A stretch of 64,000 nt of DNA from RYN-133 sp963785425 (GTDB lineage Bacteria; Actinomycetota; Actinomycetes; Mycobacteriales; Jatrophihabitantaceae), in contig CAWAVG010000002.1 in NCBI GenBank assembly GCA_963785425.1, positions 62,001-126,000 of the forward strand, read 5' to 3'. Positions within the stretch are counted from its first letter, which is position 1, and every line of letters begins with the position of its first letter. Position numbers and translations under genes: made by a program. The notes beneath the pieces were generated by a model that was given only the letters and a program-made list of their open reading frames with translations, had not been told where the DNA came from and made no database searches. Of this stretch, positions 36,019 through 45,415 are shown piece by piece.

Positions 36019-36132
36019 TCCGTCAGGAGCCGGGGACACGGCGAGAAGGGTCTGGGCCCGGCGGCTGAGTGATCTTACGACGGTTGCATCCGTCCCTTTA
36101 CGGCGCGGAAACCGACGCCCTACGTTGGTGAC

Positions 36133-36981
36133 ATGACTGTCGTACGTGCCGCGCTCACTCAGGTCGAGTGGACGGGCGACAAAGAATCCATGATCGTCAA
36201 GCACGAAGAGCTCGCCCGCCGCGCCGCCGCTGACGGCGCACAGATCATCGGGTTCCAGGAGCTCTTCTACGGACCGTACTTCGGGGTGATCCAGGACCAG
36301 AAGTACTACGAATACGTCGAGCCGATCCCCGGCCCGACCGTCGAGCGGTTCCAGAAGCTGGCCAAGGAACTGCATCTGGTGATCGTGTTGCCGATCTACG
36401 AGGTCGCGAACGAGGGCGAGTACTACAACACCGCGGCGGTCATCGACGCCGACGGCACGTTGCTGGGCAGCTACCGTAAGCACCACATCCCGAACCTGCC
36501 GCAGTTCTGGGAGAAGTTCTACTTCCGTCCGGGCAACGCGGGCTACCCGGTCTTCGACACCGCCGCCGGACGTGTCGGCGTCTACATCTGCTACGACCGC
36601 CACTTCCCGGAGGGCTGGCGCGAGCTCGGGCTGAACAACGCCCAGATCGTGTTCAACCCGTCGGCGACCAAACCAGGACTGTCGAACCGGCTCTGGGAGA
36701 TCGAGCAGCCGGCTGCGGCCGCGGCCAACCAGTACTTCGTCGCCGCGAACAACCGCGTCGGCCAGGAGAGCGACGAGTTCGGGCCCGACGCGCCGCGGTT
36801 CTACGGCTCGTCCTACTTCGTGGACCCGCGTGGCAACTTCGTCGGCGACATCGCCTCCGAGGACAAGGAAGAGATCATCATCCGCGACCTCGATCTGGAC
36901 GAGTTGCACAAGACGCGCAACGACTGGCAGTTCTACCGCGATCGCAGACCCGAGTCGTACGAGAAAACCACGGCGCCGTAA
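36133..36981 (+). CDS. Nitrilase-superfamily amidohydrolase (beta-ureidopropionase-like)
   Basis: A 282-residue carbon-nitrogen hydrolase. The catalytic triad is Glu43 (FQELFYG), Lys116 (YRKHHIP) and Cys153 (ICYDRHFPEGWRELG). The downstream neighbour is a dihydropyrimidinase, so the likely reaction is hydrolysis of N-carbamoyl-beta-alanine to beta-alanine, CO2 and ammonia, the last step of reductive pyrimidine breakdown. N-carbamoylputrescine amidases share many residues, so substrate is inferred from context. The gene starts a three-gene unit reaching 39511. Confidence 0.9.
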   Translation: MTVVRAALTQVEWTGDKESMIVKHEELARRAAADGAQIIGFQELFYGPYFGVIQDQKYYEYVEPIPGPTVERFQKLAKELHLVIVLPIYEVANEGEYYNTAAVIDADGTLLGSYRKHHIPNLPQFWEKFYFRPGNAGYPVFDTAAGRVGVYICYDRHFPEGWRELGLNNAQIVFNPSATKPGLSNRLWEIEQPAAAAANQYFVAANNRVGQESDEFGPDAPRFYGSSYFVDPRGNFVGDIASEDKEEIIIRDLDLDELHKTRNDWQFYRDRRPESYEKTTAP

Positions 36982-37058
36982 GGGGATTGCGACATGGCAA
37001 CCCGAGTAAACGCTGGCCGACGCTTTGCGGGGCCATGTGCGCATGGGACGAGAAGCTG

Positions 37059-38480
37059 ATGGCGAGGATCCTCATCCAGGGCGGCACCGTCGTCAGCTCG
37101 ACCGGCTCGTCGAAGCAGGATGTGCTGATCGACGGCGAGAAGATCGTGGCGCTGCTCGCGCCGGATGTCGAACTCCCCGGCATCGACATCGAGGACAACG
37201 TCGACATCGCGGTCGATGCGACCGGGAAGTACGTGATCCCGGGCGGAGTCGACGGGCACACGCACATGGAGATGCCGTTCGGCGGCACCTTCGCCAGTGA
37301 CACGTTCGAAACGGGCACCCGAGCGGCGGCGTGGGGCGGCACGACCACGATCGTCGACTTCGTCGTGCAGGCGCACGGCCAGCGGGTGCAGGACCAGCTC
37401 GCGCTCTGGCACGAGAAAGCAGGCGGCAACTGCGCGATCGACTACGCGTTCCACCAGATCATCGGCGACGTGAACGACGAATCGCTGAAGGCGATGGACG
37501 AGCTGATCGACGAGGGCGTGACCAGCTTCAAGCTGTTCATGGCCTACCCGGGAGTGTTCCTTTCGAGCGACGGGCAGATCGTGCAGGCGATGCAGTCAGC
37601 CGCCGGCAACGGCGGGCTGATCATGATGCACGCGGAGAACGGCTCGGCCATCGACGTGCTCGTGCAGCAGGCCCTTGCGCGCGGCGACACCGCGCCGTAC
37701 TACCACGGGGTCACCCGTCCGTGGCAGGCCGAACAGGAGGCGACGCACCGAGCGATCATGCTCGCCGACCTGACAGGCGCACCGCTGTACGTCGTGCACG
37801 TGTCGGCCAAGCAGGCGCTCGCGCGCATCGCCGAGGCACGCAACGCAGGGCAGAACGTGTTCGGCGAGACCTGCCCGCAGTACCTGTACCTCTCGCTCGA
37901 GGAGAACCTCGGTGCCGAGGGTTTCGAGGGTGCGAAGTGGGTGTGCTCCACCCCGCTGCGGGCGCGGGCCGAGGGGCACCAGGACGAACTGTGGAAGTAC
38001 ATCCGCACCGGTGACGTCACGACGGTGTCGACCGACCATTGCCCGTTCTGCATGAAGGACCAGAAAGAGATGGGCATCGGCGACTTCTCGAAGATCCCGA
38101 ACGGGATCGGCTCGGTCGAGCACCGCATGGACCTGCTGTACCAGGGCGTGGTCGACGGACGGATCTCGTTGGAGCGATGGGTCGACGTGTGCTGCACGAC
38201 GCCGGCGCGCATGTTCGGCATGTACGGCAAGAAGGGCGTGCTTGCGCCTGGTGCCGACGCCGATGTGGTGATCTACGACCCCAACGGGCACACCTCGATC
38301 GGTCTCGACAAGACGCACCACATGAACATGGACTACTCCGCGTGGGAGGGCTACGAGATCGACGGTCACGTCGACACCGTCTTCTCGCGCGGAACAATGA
38401 TCATCAAGAACGGCAACTACAACGGCTCCAAGGGCCACGGTCGGTTCGTCAAGCGTGCGCTCTCGCAGAACCTGATCTGA
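37059..38480 (+). CDS. Dihydropyrimidinase / hydantoinase
   Basis: A 473-residue amidohydrolase opening the dihydrouracil or hydantoin ring. The binuclear metal site is intact: His67 and His69 (GVDGHTHMEM), carboxylated Lys158 (TSFKLFMAYPG), the His of MMHAENG and of YVVHVSAKQAL, and Asp in STDHCPF. ATG 37059 is chosen over ATG 37035 because the protein proper begins at ARILIQGG. It converts dihydrouracil to N-carbamoyl-beta-alanine, the substrate of the enzyme encoded upstream. The stop overlaps the following start (TGATG). Confidence 0.94.
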   Translation: MARILIQGGTVVSSTGSSKQDVLIDGEKIVALLAPDVELPGIDIEDNVDIAVDATGKYVIPGGVDGHTHMEMPFGGTFASDTFETGTRAAAWGGTTTIVDFVVQAHGQRVQDQLALWHEKAGGNCAIDYAFHQIIGDVNDESLKAMDELIDEGVTSFKLFMAYPGVFLSSDGQIVQAMQSAAGNGGLIMMHAENGSAIDVLVQQALARGDTAPYYHGVTRPWQAEQEATHRAIMLADLTGAPLYVVHVSAKQALARIAEARNAGQNVFGETCPQYLYLSLEENLGAEGFEGAKWVCSTPLRARAEGHQDELWKYIRTGDVTTVSTDHCPFCMKDQKEMGIGDFSKIPNGIGSVEHRMDLLYQGVVDGRISLERWVDVCCTTPARMFGMYGKKGVLAPGADADVVIYDPNGHTSIGLDKTHHMNMDYSAWEGYEIDGHVDTVFSRGTMIIKNGNYNGSKGHGRFVKRALSQNLI

Positions 38481-39511
38481 TGCAGTTCGGAGTCGTCCTG
38501 CAGAACGATCCGCCCGCGTGGCGGGTCGTCGATCTGGCCGTGCGCGCCGAGCACTACGGGTTCAGTCACGTGTGGACGTTCGACTCGCATCTGCTGTGGC
38601 AGGAGCCGTACGTCGTCTACAGCCAGATTCTCTCGGCAACCCACCGCGTCGTCGTCGGCCCGATGGTCACGAACCCGGCGACGCGCGATTGGACGGTGAC
38701 AGCGTCACTGTTCGCGACGCTGAACGACATGTTCGGCAACCGCACGGTGTGCGGCATCGGACGCGGTGACTCCGCGGTGCGGGTGACCAACGGCCGTCCG
38801 GTGACGCTGGCGACGCTGCGCGAGTCGATTGCGGTGATCCGCAGCCTGGCGAACGGCGGATCGGTCGAGTACAACGGCAGCACGCTGCGCCTGCCGTGGG
38901 GCGCGTCGTCGCGGCTGCCGATCTGGATGGCCGCGTACGGGCCGAAGGCGCTCGCGCTCACCGGTGAGGTGGCCGACGGGTTCATCCTGCAGCTCGCCGA
39001 TCCCGACATCATCGCGTGGTCGATCGCTGCCGTGCGCAAGGCGGCGGCCGATGCCGGACGTGATCCGGCCGACGTGACGATCTGCGTTGCTGCGCCTGCG
39101 TACGTCACCGACGGCAGCGACGTCGGGATGGAGCACGCCCGGAGCCAGACACGCTGGTTCGGCGGCATGGTCGGCAATCATGTCGCCGACATCGTGGCGC
39201 GCTACGGCGCGGACGGCGCGGCTGTGCCGCGGGCGTTGAGCGACTACATCGCTGCGCGCGAGGGCTACGACTACAACACGCACGGCAAGGCGGCGAACAC
39301 GCATACCGATTTCGTGCCCGACGAGGTGATCGACCGGTTCTGCCTGCTCGGACCGGTGGATCGCCAGATCGAGCGGCTGGTCGAGCTGCGCGATCTCGGT
39401 GTGGACCAGTTCGCGCTGTACCTGCAGCACGATGCCAAGGACGCGACGCTCGCCGCATATGGCGAGCGGGTCATTCCTGCGGTCAACGAACGGGCCGCTG
39501 CCAGGTCCTAG
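38480..39511 (+). CDS. LLM-class F420-dependent oxidoreductase of a pyrimidine/hydantoin operon
   Basis: A 343-residue luciferase-like TIM barrel starting at ATG 38480, inside the dihydropyrimidinase stop. Features: MQFGVVLQNDPPAWRVVDLA, FSHVWTFDSHLLWQEPY, the VGPMVTNPATRDW strand, GIGRGDSAVRV, and a C-terminal QFALYLQHD. It looks like the TIGR03842 type of F420-dependent family as I recall it. Its tight coupling to dihydropyrimidinase suggests it reduces or oxidises a pyrimidine or hydantoin-like ring, perhaps replacing dihydropyrimidine dehydrogenase, which is absent here. That role is inference. Confidence 0.88.
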   Translation: MQFGVVLQNDPPAWRVVDLAVRAEHYGFSHVWTFDSHLLWQEPYVVYSQILSATHRVVVGPMVTNPATRDWTVTASLFATLNDMFGNRTVCGIGRGDSAVRVTNGRPVTLATLRESIAVIRSLANGGSVEYNGSTLRLPWGASSRLPIWMAAYGPKALALTGEVADGFILQLADPDIIAWSIAAVRKAAADAGRDPADVTICVAAPAYVTDGSDVGMEHARSQTRWFGGMVGNHVADIVARYGADGAAVPRALSDYIAAREGYDYNTHGKAANTHTDFVPDEVIDRFCLLGPVDRQIERLVELRDLGVDQFALYLQHDAKDATLAAYGERVIPAVNERAAARS

Positions 39512-39723
39512 CGATCGACGGGACCTCGGATGAGTTCGTGGAACGCACCGACGGTTGCGGGTCACTCGGCGAAGATCGCGTTGGATGTAGCGGCAGCCGA
39601 TCACCGACTGGAGCGATCCTCGAACCGGACCGCAATCGGGGTCGGGCCATAGGCACAATTGCCTTTGTGCAGCGACGGATTCTAGCCCGGAAAGTGTCAG
39701 ACCCTACTCGTAGTGTGCGGGTT

Positions 39724-40114
39724 GTGGCGAGGAAGATCGAGCGGTTGTTGCGGGTGGATCCTGCGGCGTGTTCGCGTGATCAGCGGTTCGAGGCCGTTGC
39801 GCAGTTGACCGCGCTTGAGGCGCGGGTGCAGGCGCGCCGCGAACGGTTCCTCGCTGCGGTTCACGATCCGGGCGATGCTCATGACTTGGCGCGATGAGGT
39901 GGCGTGTGAGCTGCGGTGGTCGCCGGACTATGCGAAGTCGCGGCTGATGCGGGCCACCACCCAGGTGGTCGACACGCTGCCGCGACTGCTGGAGTTGCAC
40001 GAGCGCGGTGAGGTCAGTGCGGTGCACGGCGCCGCGGTCGACGTTCGCGGTCCAAGACTGGCTACTCGTCTCGCGCTGTCTTCTCACTGCTCCAGCCGGG
40101 TCATCCCGTCGTGA
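39724..40114 (+). pseudogene. Decayed DUF222 (HNH-associated) gene fragment
   Basis: Frame 1 from GTG 39724 reads ARKIERLLRVDPAACSRDQR and on to a stop at 39895-39897. A second frame continues with DEVACELRWSPDYAKSRLMR, then TTQVVDTLPRLLELHERGEVSAVHG. Together these match the N-terminal part of DUF222 proteins (ALRWSP, RLVDALPATLALLAAGEIS type motifs), with a single-base frameshift near 39893-39896 and loss of the rest, including the HNH domain, after about 40050. DUF222 genes are highly repeated and mobile-like in actinobacteria. This copy is broken and not functional. Confidence 0.75.
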
Positions 40115-40198
40115 TCGTCTCCCGCTGTGGTTCGACGAACTTCTGTTCTGGTCGAGCCATTTCGGGGATCTCGTTCCACGGTCCGGGATGATCAGGGC

Positions 40199-40552
40199 GT
40201 GCGGATCTTCCACCTCGTTGCGCCGGACACCTGGGCCCAGGCGACGCGGAGGGGGACCTACCTGCCTGCGGCCTTCGACGCCGACGGTTTCGTGCACTTC
40301 TCCTTCGCCGATCAAGTGGCACGCGTTGCCAACGCGATCTATCGCGACGAGCCCGACCTGATCGTCGTCGAGATCGAGTCGGACTCCGTCCCGGCCGAAC
40401 TCCGGATCGAGGACTGCTACGAAGCGGGGGAGGAGTTCCCACACGTCTACGGACCGGTACCGACGGTCGCGGCAGTGGGGACGCACCAACTGACGCGAAC
40501 AGACGACGGCGACTGGGCGTTCAGCCGTGGCGGCGCAGCCGGTCGCGCATAG
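40199..40552 (+). CDS. DUF952-family protein
   Basis: A 117-residue protein from GTG 40199 (RIFHLVAPDTWAQA). The DUF952 pattern is clear: IFHLV at the start, GTYLPAAFDADGFVHFSFADQVARVAN, LIVVEIESDSV and FPHVYGPVPTVAAVG. The fold resembles ADP-ribosyltransferase-like small proteins, but the activity is unproven. It overlaps the convergent CtaG-like gene by 32 bases at the 3' ends and lies just after the DUF222 remnant. Confidence 0.88.
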   Translation: MRIFHLVAPDTWAQATRRGTYLPAAFDADGFVHFSFADQVARVANAIYRDEPDLIVVEIESDSVPAELRIEDCYEAGEEFPHVYGPVPTVAAVGTHQLTRTDDGDWAFSRGGAAGRA

Positions 40553-41420
40553 CTGGGTCCGACAACCACCACGGCGCATCGCGCGACTCGTCGTCGGACG
40601 TCTCGCCGCGCGCGGCGCGCTCGGCCTCCAGCACGGCGTCGATGTCAGCGGCGTCGCGGGCGTCGGCGCGGATCCACTGCCGGAACACGATGACGAGGAA
40701 CGGCAGGTCGAGCAGCTCCGCAACACACCACAGCACCGCACCGGCGATCTGCTGGTCGTGCAGCGGCGAGGGGCTCCACGAATGTGTCGGACGGAGGTCG
40801 AAGTACGAGGTCGACAGCGTCTTGTGCAGCCGCAGCGCGATCCCGGGGACGGCGTCGAGCACCAGCTCGAACGACCCGATCGCGAGCGAGAGCCCCACGG
40901 CCAACGACGTGCGCGGAGTGCCCGCGCCTACGAGCGGCAGCACGATCAACGCGCCGATCCCGACCAGCACCAGCTGCTCGATCCAACCGAAGACCGGCGC
41001 GGCGACGGCCCACCGCGGTAGCGGTCCGAAGAACAACGCCACCGACAGCAGAGGCACGAGCGCCGGGCCGACGAGCGGATTTCCGATCACCCGCGCAAAG
41101 CGCGTCGCCAGGAACCGCTGGACGGGCCGGCCGGCGAGTTGCAGCGGACCCCCGGCGAGAATGAGGTACGGCACGACCAGCAGCAGCCCCAGCTGCTGCG
41201 CCGTCCAGACCCAGAACAGGTCGTCGAGATACACGCCCGCGAAGCCGCAGGTGGCCCAGACCAGCGCCGCGATCCCGACGAGGAACACCGCCACTTGCCC
41301 GCGACGCAGCTCTGCGGCCCGCCGCAGGTACCACCCGGACAGCACCAGCGCGGCCACGACGGCAAGCGGCTGCCACGTCCACGCGGTGAGCAATGCCAGT
41401 GGCGTCGGGTCGGCGACCAT
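40521..41420 (-). CDS. CtaG-family cytochrome c oxidase assembly protein
   Basis: A 299-residue integral membrane protein with about seven segments: 12-32, 44-64, 75-93, 115-135, 148-168, 172-190 and 218-238. The sequence pattern, including YLILAGGPLQLAGRPVQRF, matches the caa3_CtaG family used in copper insertion or assembly of cytochrome oxidase in Gram-positives. The C-terminal 50 residues are charged and cytosolic. It is divergent from rpiB with 44 bases between starts. Confidence 0.87.
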   Translation of the reverse strand: MVADPTPLALLTAWTWQPLAVVAALVLSGWYLRRAAELRRGQVAVFLVGIAALVWATCGFAGVYLDDLFWVWTAQQLGLLLVVPYLILAGGPLQLAGRPVQRFLATRFARVIGNPLVGPALVPLLSVALFFGPLPRWAVAAPVFGWIEQLVLVGIGALIVLPLVGAGTPRTSLAVGLSLAIGSFELVLDAVPGIALRLHKTLSTSYFDLRPTHSWSPSPLHDQQIAGAVLWCVAELLDLPFLVIVFRQWIRADARDAADIDAVLEAERAARGETSDDESRDAPWWLSDPAMRDRLRRHG

Positions 41421-41464
41421 ACGTCCATCGTCCCCCTCGGCCCACGGGCTGCGATGATGGGGCG

Positions 41465-41938
<474 letters not shown>

Positions 41939-41941
41939 GCG

Positions 41942-42457
41942 CTACAGCGTCTCCAGCTTGCTGATCCGCCACACGTCGCCCTGCTCGACGGCCGTGATGC
42001 GAATCTGCGCAGCCGACGTCGAAGAGGCGCCGTCCGACGTGCGCGTCGAGGTCTGATCGAGGAACACGAGCAGCTGGGCCCGTGCCCCGTCGAGGATGGT
42101 CACCCCGGCGCTCACGACCTTCGCCGTCAGCACCAGCTTCTGCGCGCCGGCCCTGCGCTGCAGCGCGGTGAACAGCACGTCGTACTGCTCCAGCGCCTGG
42201 CCGACCAGAGCGCTGTGCGCAGCCGTGCGGGTCGCCTCGGGGTTTCGGTAATCGAAGGTCAGGACGTGCTCGAGAGCGGTGTCGACCTGCCCGACGACCT
42301 GCGCGGTGCGGACGCGATCGACCACGGCTCGGTTCGTGTCGGTGACGGGGCTCGCGGACGCGCCCGCCGTCGCGAGCAGCACGCTCGCCACGACCGCGCA
42401 TGCCACCGCGAGCGCGACGAGGGCAACCACCGGCGCCGAGGTCCAGCTCCGCCTCAT
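41942..42457 (-). CDS. Mce-associated membrane protein (distal)
   Basis: A 171-residue protein from ATG 42457 (ATGA overlap with the upstream gene). One transmembrane helix at about 10-32 is followed by an extracytoplasmic NTF2-like domain (TALEHVLTFDYRN, LVLTAKVVSAGVTIL, WRISKLETL). Mce-associated (Mas) proteins of this shape are encoded after mceF and stabilise the Mce transporter. It is the last gene of the ten-gene operon. Sequence identity with the adjacent homologue is low, but the architecture is the same. Confidence 0.88.
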   Translation of the reverse strand: MRRSWTSAPVVALVALAVACAVVASVLLATAGASASPVTDTNRAVVDRVRTAQVVGQVDTALEHVLTFDYRNPEATRTAAHSALVGQALEQYDVLFTALQRRAGAQKLVLTAKVVSAGVTILDGARAQLLVFLDQTSTRTSDGASSTSAAQIRITAVEQGDVWRISKLETL

Positions 42458-43194
42458 CCCGCCGTCGCCCCGACCTGCTGCAGGGCGCTGACCTTCCACA
42501 CCCCGTCGACGCGTGCGATGTCGGCCTGCTGCCGCTCACGCTTGATCACCGCCTTGCCCGTCGGGGGTGTGACCGTCAGCTCGACGCTCGCGATCACGCT
42601 GGCCCGGCCGTTCGCCGCGTCGAGCGAGACGACCGCCGCCTCGACGATCCTCGCCGTCGTGACCGACTTGGCGTCGGTGATGCGCGTGCGGTCTGCCGCG
42701 GTGATGTGCTCGAACGACGTGTGCAGCGACCCGGTCGACGCGGCGAGCCAGCGGCCGAGACCTTGATCGATGTTGTGGTAGTCGAGCGAGTTGAGCACCA
42801 CGACGTCCTGCCGCGCTGCCAACAGCGCGGTGTCGCGCACTGCAGTGGTCGGTGCCGGCGCGGGACCACTGTCATTGACGTGCACGACGATGGCGACCAC
42901 GAGGAACGCGACGCACGCGACGAGCAGACCGATTGCGGTGAGCATGGGTGCGCGCGGGGGATCTTGCACCGACACCAACGGCGCCGGTTCCGGCCCCGGC
43001 TCGTTCGGGCCGGCGAGGCGCGCGGCCTCAGCGGCGAGCCGCTCCGCCTTCTCGTGGGCCTTGCGTGCCTTCTTGGCCGCCTTGGCGGCCTCCGCAGCGG
43101 CCCGTTCGGCCGCGCTCGGCTCCGCCGGCCCAGGATCGCTGGTGTCCGGATCGTCGGTCATGGTCTCCGTCGGTGTCGATGGCTGTGGTGGCAT
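42454..43194 (-). CDS. Mce-associated membrane protein (proximal)
   Basis: A 246-residue protein. An N-terminal cytosolic part with an Ala/Glu/Lys-rich coiled coil (about 27-62: AAERAAAEAAKAAKKARKAH) leads to one transmembrane helix at about 83-106. An extracytoplasmic domain follows, ending in VDGVWKVSALQQVG. The start codon overlaps the mceF stop (TGATG). Mas proteins cooperate with Mce proteins in lipid import across the cell envelope. ATG 43161 (MTDDPD) is a possible later start. Confidence 0.85.
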   Translation of the reverse strand: MPPQPSTPTETMTDDPDTSDPGPAEPSAAERAAAEAAKAAKKARKAHEKAERLAAEAARLAGPNEPGPEPAPLVSVQDPPRAPMLTAIGLLVACVAFLVVAIVVHVNDSGPAPAPTTAVRDTALLAARQDVVVLNSLDYHNIDQGLGRWLAASTGSLHTSFEHITAADRTRITDAKSVTTARIVEAAVVSLDAANGRASVIASVELTVTPPTGKAVIKRERQQADIARVDGVWKVSALQQVGATAG

Positions 43195-44366
43195 CACGAC
43201 CCCATCAGCTGCGCCAGTGAATGCACTGAGCGCGCATCGGTTCCCGAGGGGGACGTTGCTCCTGCCGCGAAGGGTACGTGCTGCGACCCGCGGACATCGC
43301 TCGTCCCGGATGTTGCCGTGCAGCCTGCCGTCGTGTTCAGCGGCGCCCCAGGCGACGTGTCGAGCCCGCCGCGGCGCGCCGTGCCGGCGTAACCCTGGGT
43401 GCACGGCAGCGGATTGAAGAATGTCAGCGTGAGCCCGACCTTCGCGCCCTGCGGGCCGACCACGGTCGAACCGATGTCGACCGCGTGCGGCAGCTGCACC
43501 AGCAACTGGCGCACGCCGTTGACGTTGGCGACGAACACCTGAGAGGTCGTGGTCAGGTTCGCGACAAGCACGCCGAGCGGCGTTCCGATGCTGCGGATCA
43601 GCTCCGACGCCGCACGCGCCGCCGACGGTGTCGTGGTCAGGAGGGCACGCAGGTCCGAGTCGGAGGCCGCGAGTCGGCTGGACAGCAGATTCAGGCTGCG
43701 GCTGAACGAGCGGATGCTCGACGACACCCGTTGCTGCGTGGCCAGCACCGTCGCGGACGAATTGATCAGCACGGACGCGGCCGGGAAGTTCTGGTCCGCC
43801 GCGTGGAAGAACGTGCGGCTCACGGAGATGAGCGTGCGCAGGCTCTGCGCCGACCCGGCGAATGCCGTACCAGACTCGGTGACGACGGTCTGCAGCGAAC
43901 CGATGGGCACCGAGCGCAGCAGACCGTCGACGCTCGTGAGCAGCGAGCTGGTGGTCGGCGGGATCGCGGTGTTGCTCCGTGCGATCACCGATCCGTCGTG
44001 CAGGTACGGCCCGCTCGTGGTCATGGGACGCAGGTCGATGTACTGCTCGCCGATGATCGACCGGTCGGTGACGACCGCCCGGACGTTCTCCGGGATCGAC
44101 GGTGCGGACGTGTCGACCTGCAGTGCCGCCTCGACCCCGTTGGCGGTGAGCCGCACGGTCGTGACCCGTCCGACGGGAACGCCGCGGTAGTCGACCTCGG
44201 CGTTGGGGAAGATGCCGCCCGCGGCCGCGAGTTCGACCCGCACGCCGTAGACACCGGCGCCGAACACGCGCAGCAGACCGACGTAGCGCACCGCGATGTA
44301 GCTGACGGCGAGCAGTCCGGCGACGATGAAGACGATGACCTGGTACCGGACCCGGCGCGTGACCAT
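43194..44366 (-). CDS. mceF: MCE family protein F
   Basis: A 390-residue substrate-binding subunit of an Mce lipid importer. It has one N-terminal membrane anchor (about 8-28) and an MCE/MlaD domain (about 38-120: GVYGVRVELAAAGGIFPNAE, VDYRGVPVGRVTTVRL). A long helical region from 145 to 300 builds the tunnel, and a Thr/Ser/Gly-rich tail completes it. It is the sixth of the mceA-F set and overlaps both neighbours by a start-stop pentamer. Confidence 0.93.
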   Translation of the reverse strand: MVTRRVRYQVIVFIVAGLLAVSYIAVRYVGLLRVFGAGVYGVRVELAAAGGIFPNAEVDYRGVPVGRVTTVRLTANGVEAALQVDTSAPSIPENVRAVVTDRSIIGEQYIDLRPMTTSGPYLHDGSVIARSNTAIPPTTSSLLTSVDGLLRSVPIGSLQTVVTESGTAFAGSAQSLRTLISVSRTFFHAADQNFPAASVLINSSATVLATQQRVSSSIRSFSRSLNLLSSRLAASDSDLRALLTTTPSAARAASELIRSIGTPLGVLVANLTTTSQVFVANVNGVRQLLVQLPHAVDIGSTVVGPQGAKVGLTLTFFNPLPCTQGYAGTARRGGLDTSPGAPLNTTAGCTATSGTSDVRGSQHVPFAAGATSPSGTDARSVHSLAQLMGS

Positions 44367-45415
44367 CAGTGCCCACCCGCCCGTGCCGGCAGCAGGCTCG
44401 CCGCCGGGTTCTTCTGGATGCGCACGACCTTGCCGCCGGGCGTGTTCAGGTTCGTCGTGACGAAGGTGTTCAGGTAGTCGCCACGGATCGCATTCAGCAC
44501 CGAGTCCGGGAACGGATACGTGAGCAGCACCTGCAGCGACTTCGGCAGCGCCGATCCCGCATCGGCAAGGTGGCGCAGGATCGGGTCGAGGGCCTTCAGG
44601 TCGGCGACGAAGCTGCGCTTGCTCGCCCGCACCGTCGTCGTCGCGGTGCGGCCGAGGCGGCCCAGCGCGTTGATCATCCGCACGAGCTGGTGGCGCTGGC
44701 CGGCGAGCACGCGTAGGCCCGCAGGCAGGTCGCGCAGCGCGACGGAGATGTTCGCCGAGTTGGCCTGCAGCGTGCTGGCGAGCCGGTTGACCTGCTCTAA
44801 CGCCGCGATGATCCCGGCACGGTGCGCGTCGATCGCGGTGATCACCCGGTCGGCATCGCTGAGCAGGCTGCGGATCTCGGCGCCTCGCCCGCCGGCGGCG
44901 TGGTTCAGCTCGACGACGATGTCGTGCAGCTGGCCGATCCCGCCGCCGTTGAGCAGGAGGGACAACGCGCCGAACACCTGCTCGATCTGCACCGCCTGAG
45001 AGGTCGCGGCGAGTGAGATCGTGGCACCGTCGGCGAGGTTGCCCGTCGGGTCGGCGGGACGGTTGAGGGCGACGTACTTCTCACCGAGCAGGCTCGTCTG
45101 CTCGATCGTGGCGCTCGTGTTGGCCGGCAGGTGCACGTCACCGTTGATCTCGAGCGTGACGACGGCGTACCTGCCGTCGCCGCCGAGCGAGATGTCGCTC
45201 ACCTGGCCGACAGCGACGTTGGCGACCTTCACGGCCGACTGCCGCACGAGGTCGAGCGCGTTCCGGAACTGCGCGGTCACGTGGTACGGATGGCTGCCGA
45301 GATCGGCGCCGCCCGGCAGGTTGATGCCCGAGACCCCGGTGCCGGTACAAGCGGTCGTCGTTGCGGCGAGCGCGGCGGCGGCGAGCACTGCGCTCCTGAT
45401 CCCGCCGCGCCTCAT
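44366..45415 (-). CDS. mceE: MCE family protein E (lipoprotein)
   Basis: A 349-residue lipoprotein-type Mce subunit, usually the fifth gene. The signal MRRGGIRSAVLAAAALAA leads to Cys23 (TTAC), a weak lipobox because Thr fills position -3. The MCE domain follows at about 42-125 (VAVGQVSDISLGGDGRYAVV, EKYVALNRP) and then helical tunnel segments. The start codon overlaps the mceD stop by ATGA. Confidence 0.92.
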   Translation of the reverse strand: MRRGGIRSAVLAAAALAATTTACTGTGVSGINLPGGADLGSHPYHVTAQFRNALDLVRQSAVKVANVAVGQVSDISLGGDGRYAVVTLEINGDVHLPANTSATIEQTSLLGEKYVALNRPADPTGNLADGATISLAATSQAVQIEQVFGALSLLLNGGGIGQLHDIVVELNHAAGGRGAEIRSLLSDADRVITAIDAHRAGIIAALEQVNRLASTLQANSANISVALRDLPAGLRVLAGQRHQLVRMINALGRLGRTATTTVRASKRSFVADLKALDPILRHLADAGSALPKSLQVLLTYPFPDSVLNAIRGDYLNTFVTTNLNTPGGKVVRIQKNPAASLLPARAGGH

